DNA of 64,000 bases from Blasia pusilla. Its lineage: Eukaryota > Marchantiophyta > Marchantiopsida > Blasiales. This document shows positions 49,186 to 61,902 of this stretch, one piece after another (position 1 is the first letter of the stretch; each line of letters starts with the position of its first letter). Under the pieces are notes generated by a model. The model did not search any database. It was not told the DNA's origin and was given only the letters and a program-made list of their open reading frames with translations. The position numbers and the translations under genes were made by a program. The stretch spans positions 52,018,001 through 52,082,000 of the forward strand of contig CM114271.1 of NCBI GenBank assembly GCA_050084515.1, given 5' to 3'.

Positions 49186-49309
49186 TATGTGTTTGTTTTT
49201 CATGATTGAGTATAGTTTCTAGGTTGTTGAGCTTTCTAGATGTTGAATGCTCTAAAGGTTGTAATTGAGAAATCAACAAGCTCAACAACCTAGGATCCAT
49301 GATTGTCGT

Positions 49310-50280
49310 GCGCCTACTCTCCTTGAACGTTAATCTTGTTTGTTGCGGAAGCGTGCGTTCAGTAGGTCACGCTCTCAACGCTGATCTGCATCCAAACACG
49401 CACTTCGGTTAGTCGGGTCTTGGATCAATCAGCGGGATTACTTTCCGAGTTCTCGTCTCGGACTCTCTCTTCAAGCTCAACCTTCCTAGTTTCGCGGTTT
49501 CCAACACGGGCAAGTCTCGAAAGACTTGGGACAGACTTTCTGGTCGGTTCAGGAACCTGAAACGGCGTTTCGCGCCTAGCGGTTCCAACTGTCCGATGAA
49601 CATCCAATGAGTTCCTCACCAAGACTCGCAAGAAGTGAATCTCGGGTTGGAATCCAAGTGTGGCGTACAAAGTCCACTCCCTTGGATCAGGTTTGGGTTT
49701 CGGGTTTCCGCGCCAAACTCCCGTTTCATCCCGTGCCTCTAAAACACCGTTTGGCGCCCAAAGTGGGGTTTCGTTTCCCGAGACATCTCAGAGAAGGTAC
49801 TCCCCTTACTAGTACTTCTGGGGATCTCCGGGGGCCCCCTACATTTAGGGAAAGACACCCGGGCCTCTCCAATTGGCCCTCAACCCGATTGCTCTCTGAA
49901 TCGTTTTCGGCTAATACCTCAGCTTGTACTCATGCGTTTGCTGAGATCTTTGGTGCGTTGGAAGCGTCTTGAGATCAGCTTTCCAACGCGCCCTTATTTG
50001 TCCCGAACGCATCTCGGAGCTCAACGTTATGGTCCTAAACACAGACAGATTCTCCCAAACGCTAGCCGTGTTCCAAACTGGTTCTCACCTCTTTGGCAAC
50101 CAACCTCCAAGACTCAACTCATCTCAAGTCTCGGCTTGCGTTTGGTCTAGGTTTCCTGGTCGTGACCACTAACGCATGAAACGCACAACTCTGATCCGCG
50201 TTTCGTCTCTTAGGCTTTTCCAAGAGACTCTTCCAAACGCCTCTCCAAAGCGCAAACCTCGCGGCGTGAGTTCCTTTGAG
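49310..50280 (+). repeat. GC-rich dispersed repeat, copy 1
   Basis: The first ~450 bp matches 59400-59830 in the same orientation and block order: TTGTTTGTTGCGGAAGC, GTGGTCACRC-like, GATCTRCATYCAAACAC, TTCAAGCTCAACSTKYC, GAAGACTTGGGAYA and CCTAGCRRTYCCAA. This copy is GC-rich and CpG-rich; the other is AT-shifted, as expected after CpG decay. No protein is recognised. It is probably part of an LTR or non-autonomous element. Confidence 0.6.
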
Positions 50281-51280
50281 TTCTGATGTTTCGCTTGGCG
50301 CGTATTTGGTGTTGTTTGGTTATGAGGGTTTAGGCGACAATGATTGAGTCTTCATAGGTGTATGCTCACCATCCACCACTAGCTCTAGCCATATGCAACT
50401 CAAATAGAGGCACACCCTCCTTTATGGAGAAAAGTGAAATGCAAGGTAAAAAGTAGGAAAATTAGGAGGCAAGATTTTTCTTTTTTTTTTTTGGGGGGTG
50501 GGGGGTTGTGTGAGTACTCATAATTACACGTGAGTTCATATAGTTGGAAAATTAACTTGAAATTAGTAGAAAAATCTCCCTTTTTACAAGTGACAGTCGT
50601 AGATTATGCGTAAAGATATTTGTGAGTGTGGCACAAGTCGTAGCACTTGCACTTTTCTCACACTCATGAAGAATTTGTAGAAAAAACATTGTATTGGCAA
50701 AGTTGTGATGGGCCCAAATGGGCCCCAAACAATGGGTAACCTACACACAAAGGTTTCTCATCTCCCCAACAAGTCATCCTTGACCTCGCGTAGGTGCGCG
50801 ACACTCCCTAATACGCTACACATATACTCTCTGCTCTAGCACGAATGACATGACACTTTCCTTTCAAACTCATTTGTCGGGGAAAAAGAACATTCTCCCA
50901 TTCCTAACTTCCTTGTTTGGGGAACCCTAAAACAAAAAACTCTCTCTCTCCAGTCTTCTCAAAAGAAATTAATCCCTTCCTCTTCCTCTTTCTTCTTTGT
51001 TTGAAATTCCACATCTATACTTCGCTCGGAGGTCCTATATATTTTCCCGAAAAAAAAAGTGCAAATCTAAATAAGATCACGAAAATAATTATGCGAAAAG
51101 GTTTCATGGAAAAGAACCAATCAAAATTTACTCCATCGTCAAAATTTTATAATTACAGATATTTCGATAATCATTGCTCATTTCACATCCCACACAGAAA
51201 TTAAATTAGTGAAATAAATTATGTATAGCTTGTCATAATAATAATATAAATAAACCATCATTTATAATGGAATTATAAAT
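50280..51280. other. AT-rich intergenic DNA upstream of RALF
   Basis: No gene is seen. It contains a poly-T/poly-G run near 50468-50505 and a short LTR-like stretch near 50690-50790 (GGGCCCAAATGGGCCCCAAA, AACAAGTCATCCTTGACC). Confidence 0.45.
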
Positions 51281-51289
51281 GGCCGTTTT

Positions 51290-52307
51290 AATAGTAAAAG
51301 TTACTGTTCTCCGGAAACCCCGTCGCTCCGTCGAGTCCGAAGCCGTTGCGCATCCTCCCGGCCGTCGATTGCGGGTGGACGCGCTTGGCGTTTTCTCGCC
51401 GGCCCCACCGCTCCCTCAACTCCGTCCTTTTCCGCGCTTGTCCGGCCGCCAGCCAGGCTATCCCCCCGTCTCGTTGTCTCCGTCGATCACGACATCTCGC
51501 CAATACCGTTGCGCCCCGTCCATCCGCGGCCGCTTGTGGTCGCTCTCATCCACTCGAGTCGCTCTCGGCCCACCTCCACCTGCACCTCCTCTCCCGCTCC
51601 GCTCCGCTGCCCCGCCCCCGCCCTCGCCCTCTCGCGCCCTCTCTCCCCGGGGCCGCAGCCCCGCCCCTCCTCTAGTGGCGTCCCGTCTGTCTCGAAGTGA
51701 AAGTGTGTAGGTGTCGCGACGCGTCTGGTGCATTTGCGGACTCGCTCGCTCGCCCGGAGCACAGTCCATGCGCTTGTGGAGTCGATCGGGGGATAGTTGT
51801 GGTGTGTTCGCTCGCTCTCAGTTTCTCTCTCCGCACTCTCTGCTTCGAGCACGACATCTCGACATATCGGGGCGGAGGGAAGGGAAGGAAGGGAAAGCGC
51901 GAAGGAGACGGACGGACTAATCAGCACGCAACGGGCGGGGGGTGGGAGGTAGACGGTGAAAGAGGAGAAGAGCAGAGCTGAGGTGTGTTGTTTTTGAGGC
52001 GGGTTAGAGATCTCTACGCTCGCGTTCGGTGGTGCTTGTGGCGGAAGACGGTGTGTGCTTTTTGCCCGTGTGTGAGCTGGTGCAGGGGTCGCTGTGCGTT
52101 TAGCTGTTTGGTTTAGCTCCTCGGAGGCTAGGGGGAGGTGGTGTTTCGAGGGCGGGCGACGGTTTTCTGCCTTCTCCGTCGGGTGGTACCTGTTGTGGAA
52201 AGGCGGGGTGGTGCTGTGCTCGTTTGTGAGCTGGTTGGGGGGTTTTGGTCCGTGAAGCTGGTCTTGTTGTAGTTCCTCGGAGGCGAGGGTGAGGTGCATT
52301 ACAACCG
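51290..52307 (+). promoter_or_regulatory. GC-rich promoter and long leader of the RALF gene
   Basis: Composition switches at about 51300 to a GC-rich, CpG-rich kilobase that ends at the RALF start codon. An upstream ATG at 51768 opens a 51-codon frame ending at 51920. If the transcript starts before it, this would be an uORF. The long minus frame over this region (51487-52314) is composition-driven. Confidence 0.45.
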
Positions 52308-52643
52308 ATGGCACCGAAGGGAAATGTCTGCTTCATGGTTCTCTGCTCGTTTCTTCTCCTTTTGAGTTTCAGTCAGGTTCAGGCTTCGATTGATTGGTCT
52401 GACTCGGTCACTACTCTCGGCAGTTCACCATCGGGCGAACTGCATACGGAGAACACGAGGAGAATGCTGGAGGGTGAAACATACTACGTCGGTTATGGAT
52501 CTTTGTCTGCAAATCGAGTTCCTTGCCCTCCACAATCTGGAAGGTCGTACTACACCCCTAACTGCGCCTCGGCGACAGGGCCCGTACGGCCTTACACCAG
52601 AGGATGCTCCACACTCACTAAGTGCGCAAGGGACTCTGGCTAG
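52308..52643 (+). CDS. RALF (rapid alkalinization factor) precursor
   Basis: Single-exon precursor of a secreted RALF peptide hormone, 111 aa, in the family's usual size range. Residues 1 to about 26 form a signal peptide. A short pro-region leads to the site-1 protease-type RRML at 51-54. Cleavage after it would release a ~57-residue mature peptide. YVGY at 60-63 takes the place of the typical YISY receptor-contact motif. Four cysteines (73, 86, 100, 106) give the two expected disulfides, and RPYTRGCSTLTKC matches the conserved C-terminal signature. In known plants RALFs bind CrRLK1L receptor kinases such as FERONIA, with LRE/LLG co-receptors, and cell-wall LRX proteins. They change apoplastic pH, growth and immunity. 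Which receptor acts here cannot be told. The first ATG is used; no in-frame alternative lies closer. Confidence 0.93.
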   Translation: MAPKGNVCFMVLCSFLLLLSFSQVQASIDWSDSVTTLGSSPSGELHTENTRRMLEGETYYVGYGSLSANRVPCPPQSGRSYYTPNCASATGPVRPYTRGCSTLTKCARDSG

Positions 52644-55330
52644 GTGCCCAGTCTGAGGCAGCAATGATCCCCGGTGAACGCTTTGTTGATTAGGGGAGGG
52701 CCGCATGTCATAGTCTCTTGAAGTGCAGAGTTTACTCTGGAGGAGGGGGCCTTGTACTCATCTGAGCCGGTATGACACTTCAGTAAGGGGAATATGTCAC
52801 TATTTCACTCGGACTTCGCGTATCGTAGGAACTTTTTGTTGCAGTTTTGTGTTTTTCTACAGTGTTCAAGGCGGTGGCAGGTTGAGTTCTTGAAGCTCCT
52901 CGCTTCTGCTTCTCAGGGTATCATGGTGCTGAGTACTGAATCTAGAATAGTACTACCCGACAGTCGACTGCTGTTCGCTGGGATAGTTTGCATGACTTCT
53001 GGAGCCGGCGGAGCGTCGCAGTCGCGATGTTAATCCTTACCTCACTAGCAATTTGTGATCTATCGGGTTTACGAACGCTGGAGAAAGAAAAACACAGAAT
53101 GTTCAGTGTTCATTGTTGATATTATAGCAACGGCTTTCGTAAGAGAGCGGACTGTCTAATGGAGACGAATCTACTCATCGTAGGCGCGGAGTCTCGAACC
53201 GAGTCCACTACAGGAGTCATTCTGGGGCTTAGTATGAGGGGAATGGTTACCCATGTCAACGAACTCATCTGTACGTGTCTTTTCGCGATAATGCTTTTAG
53301 TTTTCTTTGAAGGCCGTGTATTCTTTATTTCGTGGATTCAAAATCCACTTCAAAGGCTTAAACATCGAATCTGTAATTTGGAGACTTTCTCTACTCTCCG
53401 CGAGGACGCCGGAGGCTTTGGGGGTTCAAATGGCAGGAGTAATTTGTCACATAGAAGCTACTTGATTGAAATCTCTTACTTGCTTGTACTCCGAAAATGT
53501 TTGGACGGACTCAATATTACCCACAGACGTAAGTGTCTTTGGCTACAGTGATCGGATTGACAGCATTTTGTGTCTACCATTCAACTAAATTTTCCCTTAT
53601 CCATGGTCAGCGTGAGTGTAAAAAAATTATTTTTTGGTGGTACTCGTGGTGCACGGAATGGAATGTGGTTCATTAGTCATTCTGGGGCATTGCATCCCTG
53701 GTCGGAGCCACCCTTATTTTACTGAGTTCTTGCTTTATCACGGTGTCGACTTCAAAACCAACGGACTACCTTTGGGACGTTCGTTTTTCCCTGTTCATTG
53801 CTTCAGCCTTACCGTTCCGTGGTAACCGAATACAATTCTCCCGAATCCAGGCTTTTTACGCGGTTTTTCGCACGATAAACGCCTGAGTCGGAAGAGTTGT
53901 GTATTAGTTCTCGATGTCGGCTCTCGAAAGGTTAGTGTCCGTGAAAGTGGCAGAAAGCGCGAGCGGTTATGGCGCAAGTGAAGCCTGTATTCTCCAAAGC
54001 TTTCACGGTATACGGGAAGCGTTTTTCCCTAAACCGCATCGACCGGGTAGTCATTGTACCAGGTCATGTCTAAAGAGAAGACTTCGCTGTGGGCGAAGAG
54101 TATATTCGGAATGCAGCTTCACCTAAAGATGTGAAACGGTGTTGTTTCCAACTGTCATCGAAATCGTGGCAAACGCCAGAACACCAAGCATCTGTTGTTG
54201 TGTACAATGTGTAATTGGCGTCAACACACTCACCCACTTCCACCACTGCGCACTCTTGTTAGGGATGAACTTGCCACCGCCACGGGAAATTGCATTCTAG
54301 TATGCAGTTGTCGAAACAGTCAACTCCCACGCGACGGCGTAGTACATGCAAAGTTTGTCTATCGTTACCGTTTCATGGAAAAGAAAGTAACGTCTCCCCC
54401 GATTCCGATTCGCCGCGCATACCGGCTCGTCTCCGAAGAGGGGGGCGCCGCTGTAGGCGAAGGGATGTCTGCTAATTCGCATGAAACTTAAACATTCTCT
54501 GGCTTGAAGGTCAAAACTTGTCTTTTATCGCAGAAAAACTGGAGGCGGATTCCTGCAGTATTGATATTGTCCCATCCTTCGCACGGCCATGTACTCGGAT
54601 CTCCATTTCACAACTCTCCGAAATACATTCCTTGTCGCATTCCTCCCCGATGGACTCCGTCCTGCGCTCCGCCGTGCGCCAGCCAAGTCAGACACGCCTC
54701 CGACGGAACACAGGATTCGCGCGAGTAACGGATCTACTCCCCCGCACACAAAACAAAACATATAAAGTTTAATAGAAACTTGGATGGAAAACCCATACGA
54801 AGGAGGGGGGGGGTAATTGAGAGCCAAAACCTGCCCACAAATGGACACAATCCGTCATCTGTCCCTCCCAAGTCCCAACCTCCGTCCGTAAGTCTCCATC
54901 CATCCAGCCGTCCGTCCGTCTGTCCGTCGGTCTGTCTGGCATCCGGCTGGAGTCCCGATGCTCTCTTACTTACATTCGTCTCTCTTACTCGAGCGCAGGT
55001 GCTCGACAGTAGGACAATCAGATAGACAGACATGAGGCTCTGAGTGCGGAGACTGAGTTGGTGGGCGACGAACTACTGACCCACCCCACCCACTGCCATC
55101 CGGCCCTCACAGAGTCAAACCAGTAAATACCACGCGCATCCGACGACGTCTGACTGGACGGACCGAGCCGATTCATTCCCGGCCCCACCGCCCATGTCGG
55201 TGGAGTGACGCCAACGTCGACGAGCGCCAGCTCAGCTCGGACCGCCTCGCCTCGTCTGAGTTGTCCGCGTCCTCCGCCCGGCGCACGACCGCCCCGTCCT
55301 TTACTCCTAGGACTACTTCGTTCCCGTTCT
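52644..55330. other. RALF 3' flank; GC-moderate DNA without a recognised gene
   Basis: The first part is probably RALF 3' UTR. The rest has many short frames and no family match. Near 54900-54960 there are (CCGT)n-like runs complementary in type to the (GGAC)n at 7.48 kb, and 54780-54840 shares a motif series with 10264-10330. The GC-rich block 54990-55330 resembles an orphan promoter. Confidence 0.4.
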
Positions 55331-58300
55331 TCCGATCCTAATTACGAAACACGCTTTGTATTTTTACTATACTGCTTCAATCCCACCGCTGATTATCATC
55401 TTTTAAAACTTTTTTTAATGATTAAAGGCATTTTGAAAGTTTTAATTACAGAACTGGGAAATCAACGTCTTAACGACAATTTTTTTAAATTTTTTGAAAG
55501 ATTTCCAAAAGAGGGAATAACTTCACTTTGACGATCGATGGTTAACATCCGTTCGGTTTTTTATTTATTTAAAAAGCTCAAATAGTAGTATAGATCAAAT
55601 GGTCATTAAATCTTTAAAAAGGTTTGGCTCATAAAGTCCTTCTTAATTGAAATGTTTTTTTTCAGTTTTCCTCCTCCCTTCCCTTTTCAACACCAAATTA
55701 GTATCTCTCCTTCCCTCATCTTTAAAATATATCCACTTTATTATAAAATAAACCTCAAAAGTGGACTTTAAAGGTTTTTTTTGAAACCCTTTATTGTTTA
55801 AAATTTATTCATGTTCCTCTTGCTTTCCCTATTCACAATTAAACCTCATCTCTCCTCCACCTAAATTATTAGAAATATAATCCTTTCCATGTGAAACGGG
55901 AAAAAAAAATTTCCCTTTAGAATTTTTTTTTGATGATTTTGTGTTTTGGTTTACAAAACTAGAAAACTTTGTTCTTCTCTCTTATAGTTCTTTGATTAAA
56001 TTTTCAAATGCTTTATAAATCGTAGAATATGTGACACAATATAAGAGCTTAACTATGTGTAAGAACGTAAAGTGATAAACAAAAAAATTTTAAATTTAAA
56101 TTTTTATTATTATTAGACAACATTTGTAGGAGTATAAGAACTCTCCTTTTGAGCATATGTCCTCTTCTTACGCTTCCTTCCTCCTATTTTTTCTTTCCTT
56201 TAGAAAGAAAATAATTATGTGGACATATAAAAACTCTATGAATTCTTTATGAATGATTGAATATGTGTCATAATATAAGAGCTTAACAATGCGTAAGAAT
56301 GTAAAGTGACGACACAAATAATACAATATATATTAGTATCATATGAACATTTTAGGAGATAAGAATTCTCTTCTTCAACGTATGTCCTCTTATTATGCCC
56401 CCTTCCTCCTCTTTTTGCTTTCGTATAGAGAGAAAATAATTGTATGAATATTTGATATTTTATCTATTTATTTATTTAAATATAGCTTCGCATTCTTTTC
56501 AAAACCTTGGTAGCATGATATCCCAACATACATAATTTTAAAATTTATTCAAATTTTCATCATGTAGACTAGATTTGAATTATCATGCTTTGCATGGGCA
56601 CCTAAATAGAATATTATTAAAATAAGTTGTTTCTTAAAATTTTTTTTCCCAAGTAAAGGTTCTCTTTCAAATATTTTCACTATTTATGCTTTTTGGTGGG
56701 ACTTGGCTCGAAAGGACCTCTCTTGATGACATACCCTTTAGGGTTCAGCGAAGCCTTCACTTCCCAAGCTCCACACTATCGATGCAAAAGTAATTTAAAA
56801 TAATGCTAGTTTATTTTAGTACCATAAGCCTTTCTTTGGGACTTTTTGTGGAAAGTGGGAATTAAGCTTAAGGTACAACCGTTGCAAAAGTTCATGACAT
56901 TGAAACTACTACAAAAATATTTGAACACATGGAAAGATTCATACACACAGAAATATATCCATACGTGTACATCCAATTTTATTTCTTCTAGTGTTGACTC
57001 AACTCACCTTAATACATCATTTCATCGAATCATGTGCATCTCCAAATATGTTTGGTGGGAGCAATCTCCTGACCTGATATGTCCCTAGGAAGAGCCAAAA
57101 GACCCTCTCCTTTCCCCCCCTCCCTTTCAAAGATAGACTTAAATGGTAATATGCATATACATGTTACTGGGTGAGAGTTGACTAAATCCATAGGTCATCC
57201 GAACCAAAAAAGAAGTAGAAGAAAACATTGATTCATCCAAGCACTCAAGACCAAGATACATCCAAGGAATATGATAACTTCCAGATATTGTAGATGTTAT
57301 AGAACTCTAAAGGCCGACCATCAATTATGTGATAGTTTTTGTGCGTGCACACATTGCTACAAAACACGCATCTCTGATCACATTCAGACGATATATTTAG
57401 GTATGAAGTTTTTCCATCATAACTATGGATAGTATGTGCGCAATCCAAAACTCAATTACGACATCCTTTGACATGTCGGTGTTATTCACATTGTCATTTC
57501 CCTACTCCATAAAGCTATACCATCTACATACAACTTCTAATTATCCAATACATTCAAAAATAAAAATGACACTTGTTTCAAAAATGGTGTCTAACTTAAT
57601 TATGACATATTGTGTCTCTTTACAAGCTTTGTTGCAAGGGTTGGATAGTTTTTTCTAACTCATCTTTTTTCTGATGAGAAAGAATAGTGAAGGCGATTTA
57701 TTTATTTTAGAATTGGGCGAAGTAAACCTCATTAGCAAAATCTAACCAATGCGCTTACAAGAGAGTCTTTTCATTCATAACAATGACAAATAACAAGATT
57801 CCTTGAACAAACTCCTTTGATTCCAAACACATAAAATAATTCTCTAGAAGTTTATATAAGTAAGTGAAATTTCTATAATATTATTAGCTTTAGCAATATA
57901 CCCACTAAAGCTTATAATATTAATTTTTTGGGTGGCATATGGTTCTTTTAATTAGAAAGGTAGAAAAATGGAGTCAAACTTGACACTCAAAGGTCATATT
58001 ATCTCCCAACCTTAAAAAATTAAAATAAACTGGGCAAGGGGAATCTTATTGGCCTTTGTAGGTGGCTCATCACAATTTTACAACACATAAAAAATTAAGA
58101 AAATTATAAAATAATTCCTATTCCTTAGCTGTAGTCCCATACTCTTTCTTGCTCTCTATTCTTTCCTTTAAAATATTTTTTTAAAATTTTATAATAATAA
58201 ATCATGAATACATCCCCTTAAATGTAGTCCACGTGTCCTTTAATTTCCCTTTAGATATTTTTCCCCACATTTGAAAGGAATTCTCTCATTAGGAAAATGA

Positions 58301-59390
58301 TAAAAAAAGTCAAGAAATTGTTGTCGTGAATTCTTGTAATCCACGTGTCTTCTCCTGTTGGCTCTTCCATATTTAATTTAATATCATCAATGACGAAATT
58401 CCCCATTGGGAGCAATGAGCACGGGGCTCTAGCTGAAGGTAAAGTCCAAAGGTCATAGTTTTACCCCCAAAGAAGGCGCTTTTGGAGGGTTGCTGTCCAA
58501 TCATTGATGACATCAAGGCCACCTGCTCCCCATTGGCCGAATTGAGTAAGAGCGGGACCAATCAGTTGACTTGGACCGGTGTGGGGCCGCGGACATCCTG
58601 GTGGGACCGGTCACCTGCTACCGGCCGAGCTCGGGGGCAGGTGGCCCTGTTGATACATCTAAACGTTTAATATTATTGCATTCCTTAGAATGGAACTTGA
58701 GGGTATGAAGTGGCCCCTATTTTACGTATTTTTAGGGCAAGTGAAACGATTTTCTTGTACCCTTAAATAAGCCCTTTTATGAGAGAGGCTCCTCTAATAA
58801 TTTTTTTTTAACGTTTTGAAAATGTAGGGTATATTGTGAACCTATTTCTTTAATTGGAGTTATGGTGTGGTTAGCATAAGTGGAAGCTAGTAGGATTGTG
58901 AATGTGGCAACAATTGAGCCAACCCCATAGTGAGGGACGGGCAAATAGAAATGTGAATTTGGTTGTGTTTTCCACATGCATTGCTCGCCGATGTTGGATC
59001 TTCAAAAAACCCGATGAAGTAGTTCTTTTTACCGTTAGAAGACTCACTTCTTTTTGGCAAGTGTGAACTACCATTTCCAAGAAAAGGTTTATGGTCTTAA
59101 TAGTACATATGAAAGAATTTTTTATGAGTTGTCAATCTTAATCCAGACTTGGGAGAGTTAGTTTCCGTAAATCTAATTTGATCCTATGGCCAAGCATAAT
59201 GCGATTTTTTTGAAGAAATTTGCACAATCATTCCCTTGGCATATATTGGACAATCTAGGCATCACTTAGGGATGAAATTCTAATCAATGGAACATCTAAA
59301 AGTCTTAAGCACAACTAGTGTTGTTTTGTGCACTATGTGTATCGCACGTCAGAGTAAGTAGATCTTTGCATTCATTAGAATCATGCTCTT
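55330..59390. other. AT-rich intergenic DNA
   Basis: No gene is supported. A GC-rich patch at 58550-58650 repeats GGACCGGT-like words. An inverted ATCATCAATGA pair lies at about 58382 and 58501. Confidence 0.5.
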
Positions 59391-59399
59391 GGTATCGCG

Positions 59400-59830
59400 A
59401 ACCTACTCCCTAGTGCGCTGATCTTGTGTATCGCAGAAGCTTGCATTGAAGTGGTCACACCCTCCTTATTGATCTACATTCAAACACACTCACATTAGCT
59501 ATAGTTCGGGTTAGCCAACCTTATATCTTCTCAGTCTTGGTCTTGAGCCACCGTTCAAGCTCAACGTGTCATGATCCCTCACTCCCAAACACACGTAAGT
59601 CATTGAAGACTTGGGATATTCTTCCTTGAGCCTAGAAACTTGCACTGGCGATAACGTGCCTAGCAATCCCAATTGCCTGGCAGATCTTGAGCGAGTCTCT
59701 AACCGAGACTCAGTATTTGGGTCACAAATCAAACTCCAAGGTTGGTGTACGTAAGTGGTCCGCCTAAACTTAACCTGGTGTTGGAACTTTAATGCCAATA
59801 CCTTAATCCCTTTCATGCCCTTAGTTTACC
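59400..59830 (+). repeat. Dispersed repeat, copy 2 (pair of 49.3 kb)
   Basis: Same block order and strand as 49310-49760, but AT-shifted. It carries no open frame of note; see the first copy for the matching words. Confidence 0.6.
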
Positions 59831-61902
59831 CCTATGATTCCCAACGTGAAGTCTAGGTTGCAAACACCCTTGGAGACCCTCTCCTTTATATGTAATTCTA
59901 AGATTTCTATCCCATCCCTGCATTTAAGGAAGCTCTCTTCGACCAATCCTTCTAACCCTCAAACCAACTATCATTATGAAAATTTGGATGATTTCTAGAT
60001 CTTTGTTTAACCGCTTGTTTGGATTTTTGATGCATGGAAATTATCTCCTCTCAAACTTTCCGACTTCAATAAAGGGTTTTAATTAAGATCCAACATAAAG
60101 TTTTACTCAATATTTCATCATGCTTTGGTAGATCACAACATCCATCCATTCGAACACCCGCGTCTCGATCCCATAACTCATTTCTCACTCGCAATATTCC
60201 AATGCCATCATAATATGAGGCTACTAGAGTTTTCCCGTTCAACCTTGGCATGCATTTGATTACGATATTTTGCAACCTATTTTTCCTTTTTCAGACATAT
60301 TTTGCACAAGTACATCCATCTTCAAGTTGAACTTGAAAAACAAAACAAACAGAATCATTTGCTATCCAAACTTTAGAATCATATATTACCTAAACTTCGT
60401 CATAATAAAACAAGTAAATTCAGGGAAGACTCATGCTATATACCTCATCCCATAGAAGGATTCCTGAGAAAGTCTTAATCCAACTAAATTGGATAGCCTA
60501 CGGGCAAGGACATGGGATTGCCACCAACTTAAATCCTTGCCAGTGGACCAGAGCAACTTAAGGATTGTCACAACATTTCATGTGACCAGCTGATGAGGTT
60601 ACCGGATCAAAATGATTTAGGGTTCGTTATTATCACTTGTGCCTATTTGTAGCTTACTATGTTCGATGAACTATCAGGTCTATGAAGTGCCCCATTGAAA
60701 TAAAGAAGAATCCCCATCATATTCAAACTAACCTAGGTTCCACGAGTCTATTCGTCGGTCTTAGATACAAGCTGCATCACCCTTTAATCAAGACTGCCGT
60801 ATAACCAGCACTAACCTGCAAAGTAACTACACTAAACTTTTAGCCACTCTGATGGAATGCAAAACAACTATATCAAAATTGGTCAATTCTTTCCAATACA
60901 AAAGTAATTATGAAGCTCGAGGATGTTGAGCTATTGTGAGCAATATCCATCGCTACTACTGAAAAATCTTGGACCTCAAGAATACATCTCCTACACTTGA
61001 CATGCGAGAGGAGAAACAAAACCAGAGTCTAGACTACAAAATGTGCAAAAAATTGCATTTTATGGAGGTGGCAAGGACTATTTCGAGTGTGTCAAAGCTG
61101 CTTCTCTCCAATCCTTGTGAGAGTGCATACTTTCAACACCCACATCCACAAGCTCTTGAGGGTTTTACAAAGTACATGATCCTCCAGGGTCCTAATTCTT
61201 GTCCTCACATCCATGGGGTTAAGACTCGAGCTTTCTGGTCTCCAATGTAGACATCTGCTCGAATTCCAGACTCTAGGGCTCAGTTTGGACAGCTGCACTG
61301 CATCATGCGAATCTATGGGCTTGCCTTGCTTTGATCCACCGGGAGATGGGGTGTTAGATTTGGCAAGCCTCTCTGGACCATGCATAGCTTGTGACATTGA
61401 AGATCCCTCCCTCAATGTACTGCTTTTCCCCTTGTGGGTGGAGATTATGGCCAATGAAAGCAAGAAAGCGAGACCGGGATGAGAAGATTTTTACCACTAT
61501 TCAAGACTAACAAATGCTGTAGGTTTGGTGTGTATTAGCATTCATAACTTGATCCTGCTTTGCCAAAAATAGTTGACATTGTGCCATCACAACCTTCTCA
61601 AAGCCATTGTGGCAGAGGTGCCAAGTACAAAGACATGAACATGTCGAGAATTTGTGGCCGAACACCCCGCAGGACGTATTGGCATCTGGAGATGGTTGAA
61701 AAGAAGTAATTTCAAGGTTATATCCAAATTTGAAGAGAATTGACTAGACCCTGCACTTTGATTCGCCATTGTTGGAGGCATTTCGTGGAAGATGTTGGGG
61801 AAAGAACTACCTTCCACACCCCCTCAGATACAAAAGAAGACGCTCGCCGAGTGGGCCTTGGATTTTCTTCCGTTGGCAGTTTCACAGCAGCACGTATTCA
61901 CC
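59830..61902. other. Intergenic DNA and 3' flank of the right-edge gene
   Basis: No plus-strand gene is supported. The frames at 60969-61250 and 61213-61482 have no family features. The last few hundred bases before 61903 are probably the 3' UTR of the minus-strand gene. Confidence 0.4.

Noticed and set aside
51487-52314. 275-codon open frame on the minus strand over the RALF leader
   Set aside because: It lies opposite a GC-rich leader, has low-complexity Pro/Ser/Arg/Glu content and no family features; GC-rich DNA gives long frames by chance.
60969-61482. Two plus-strand frames of about 90 codons near the right-edge gene
   Set aside because: No recognisable features; they lie in the probable 3' flank of the minus-strand gene.
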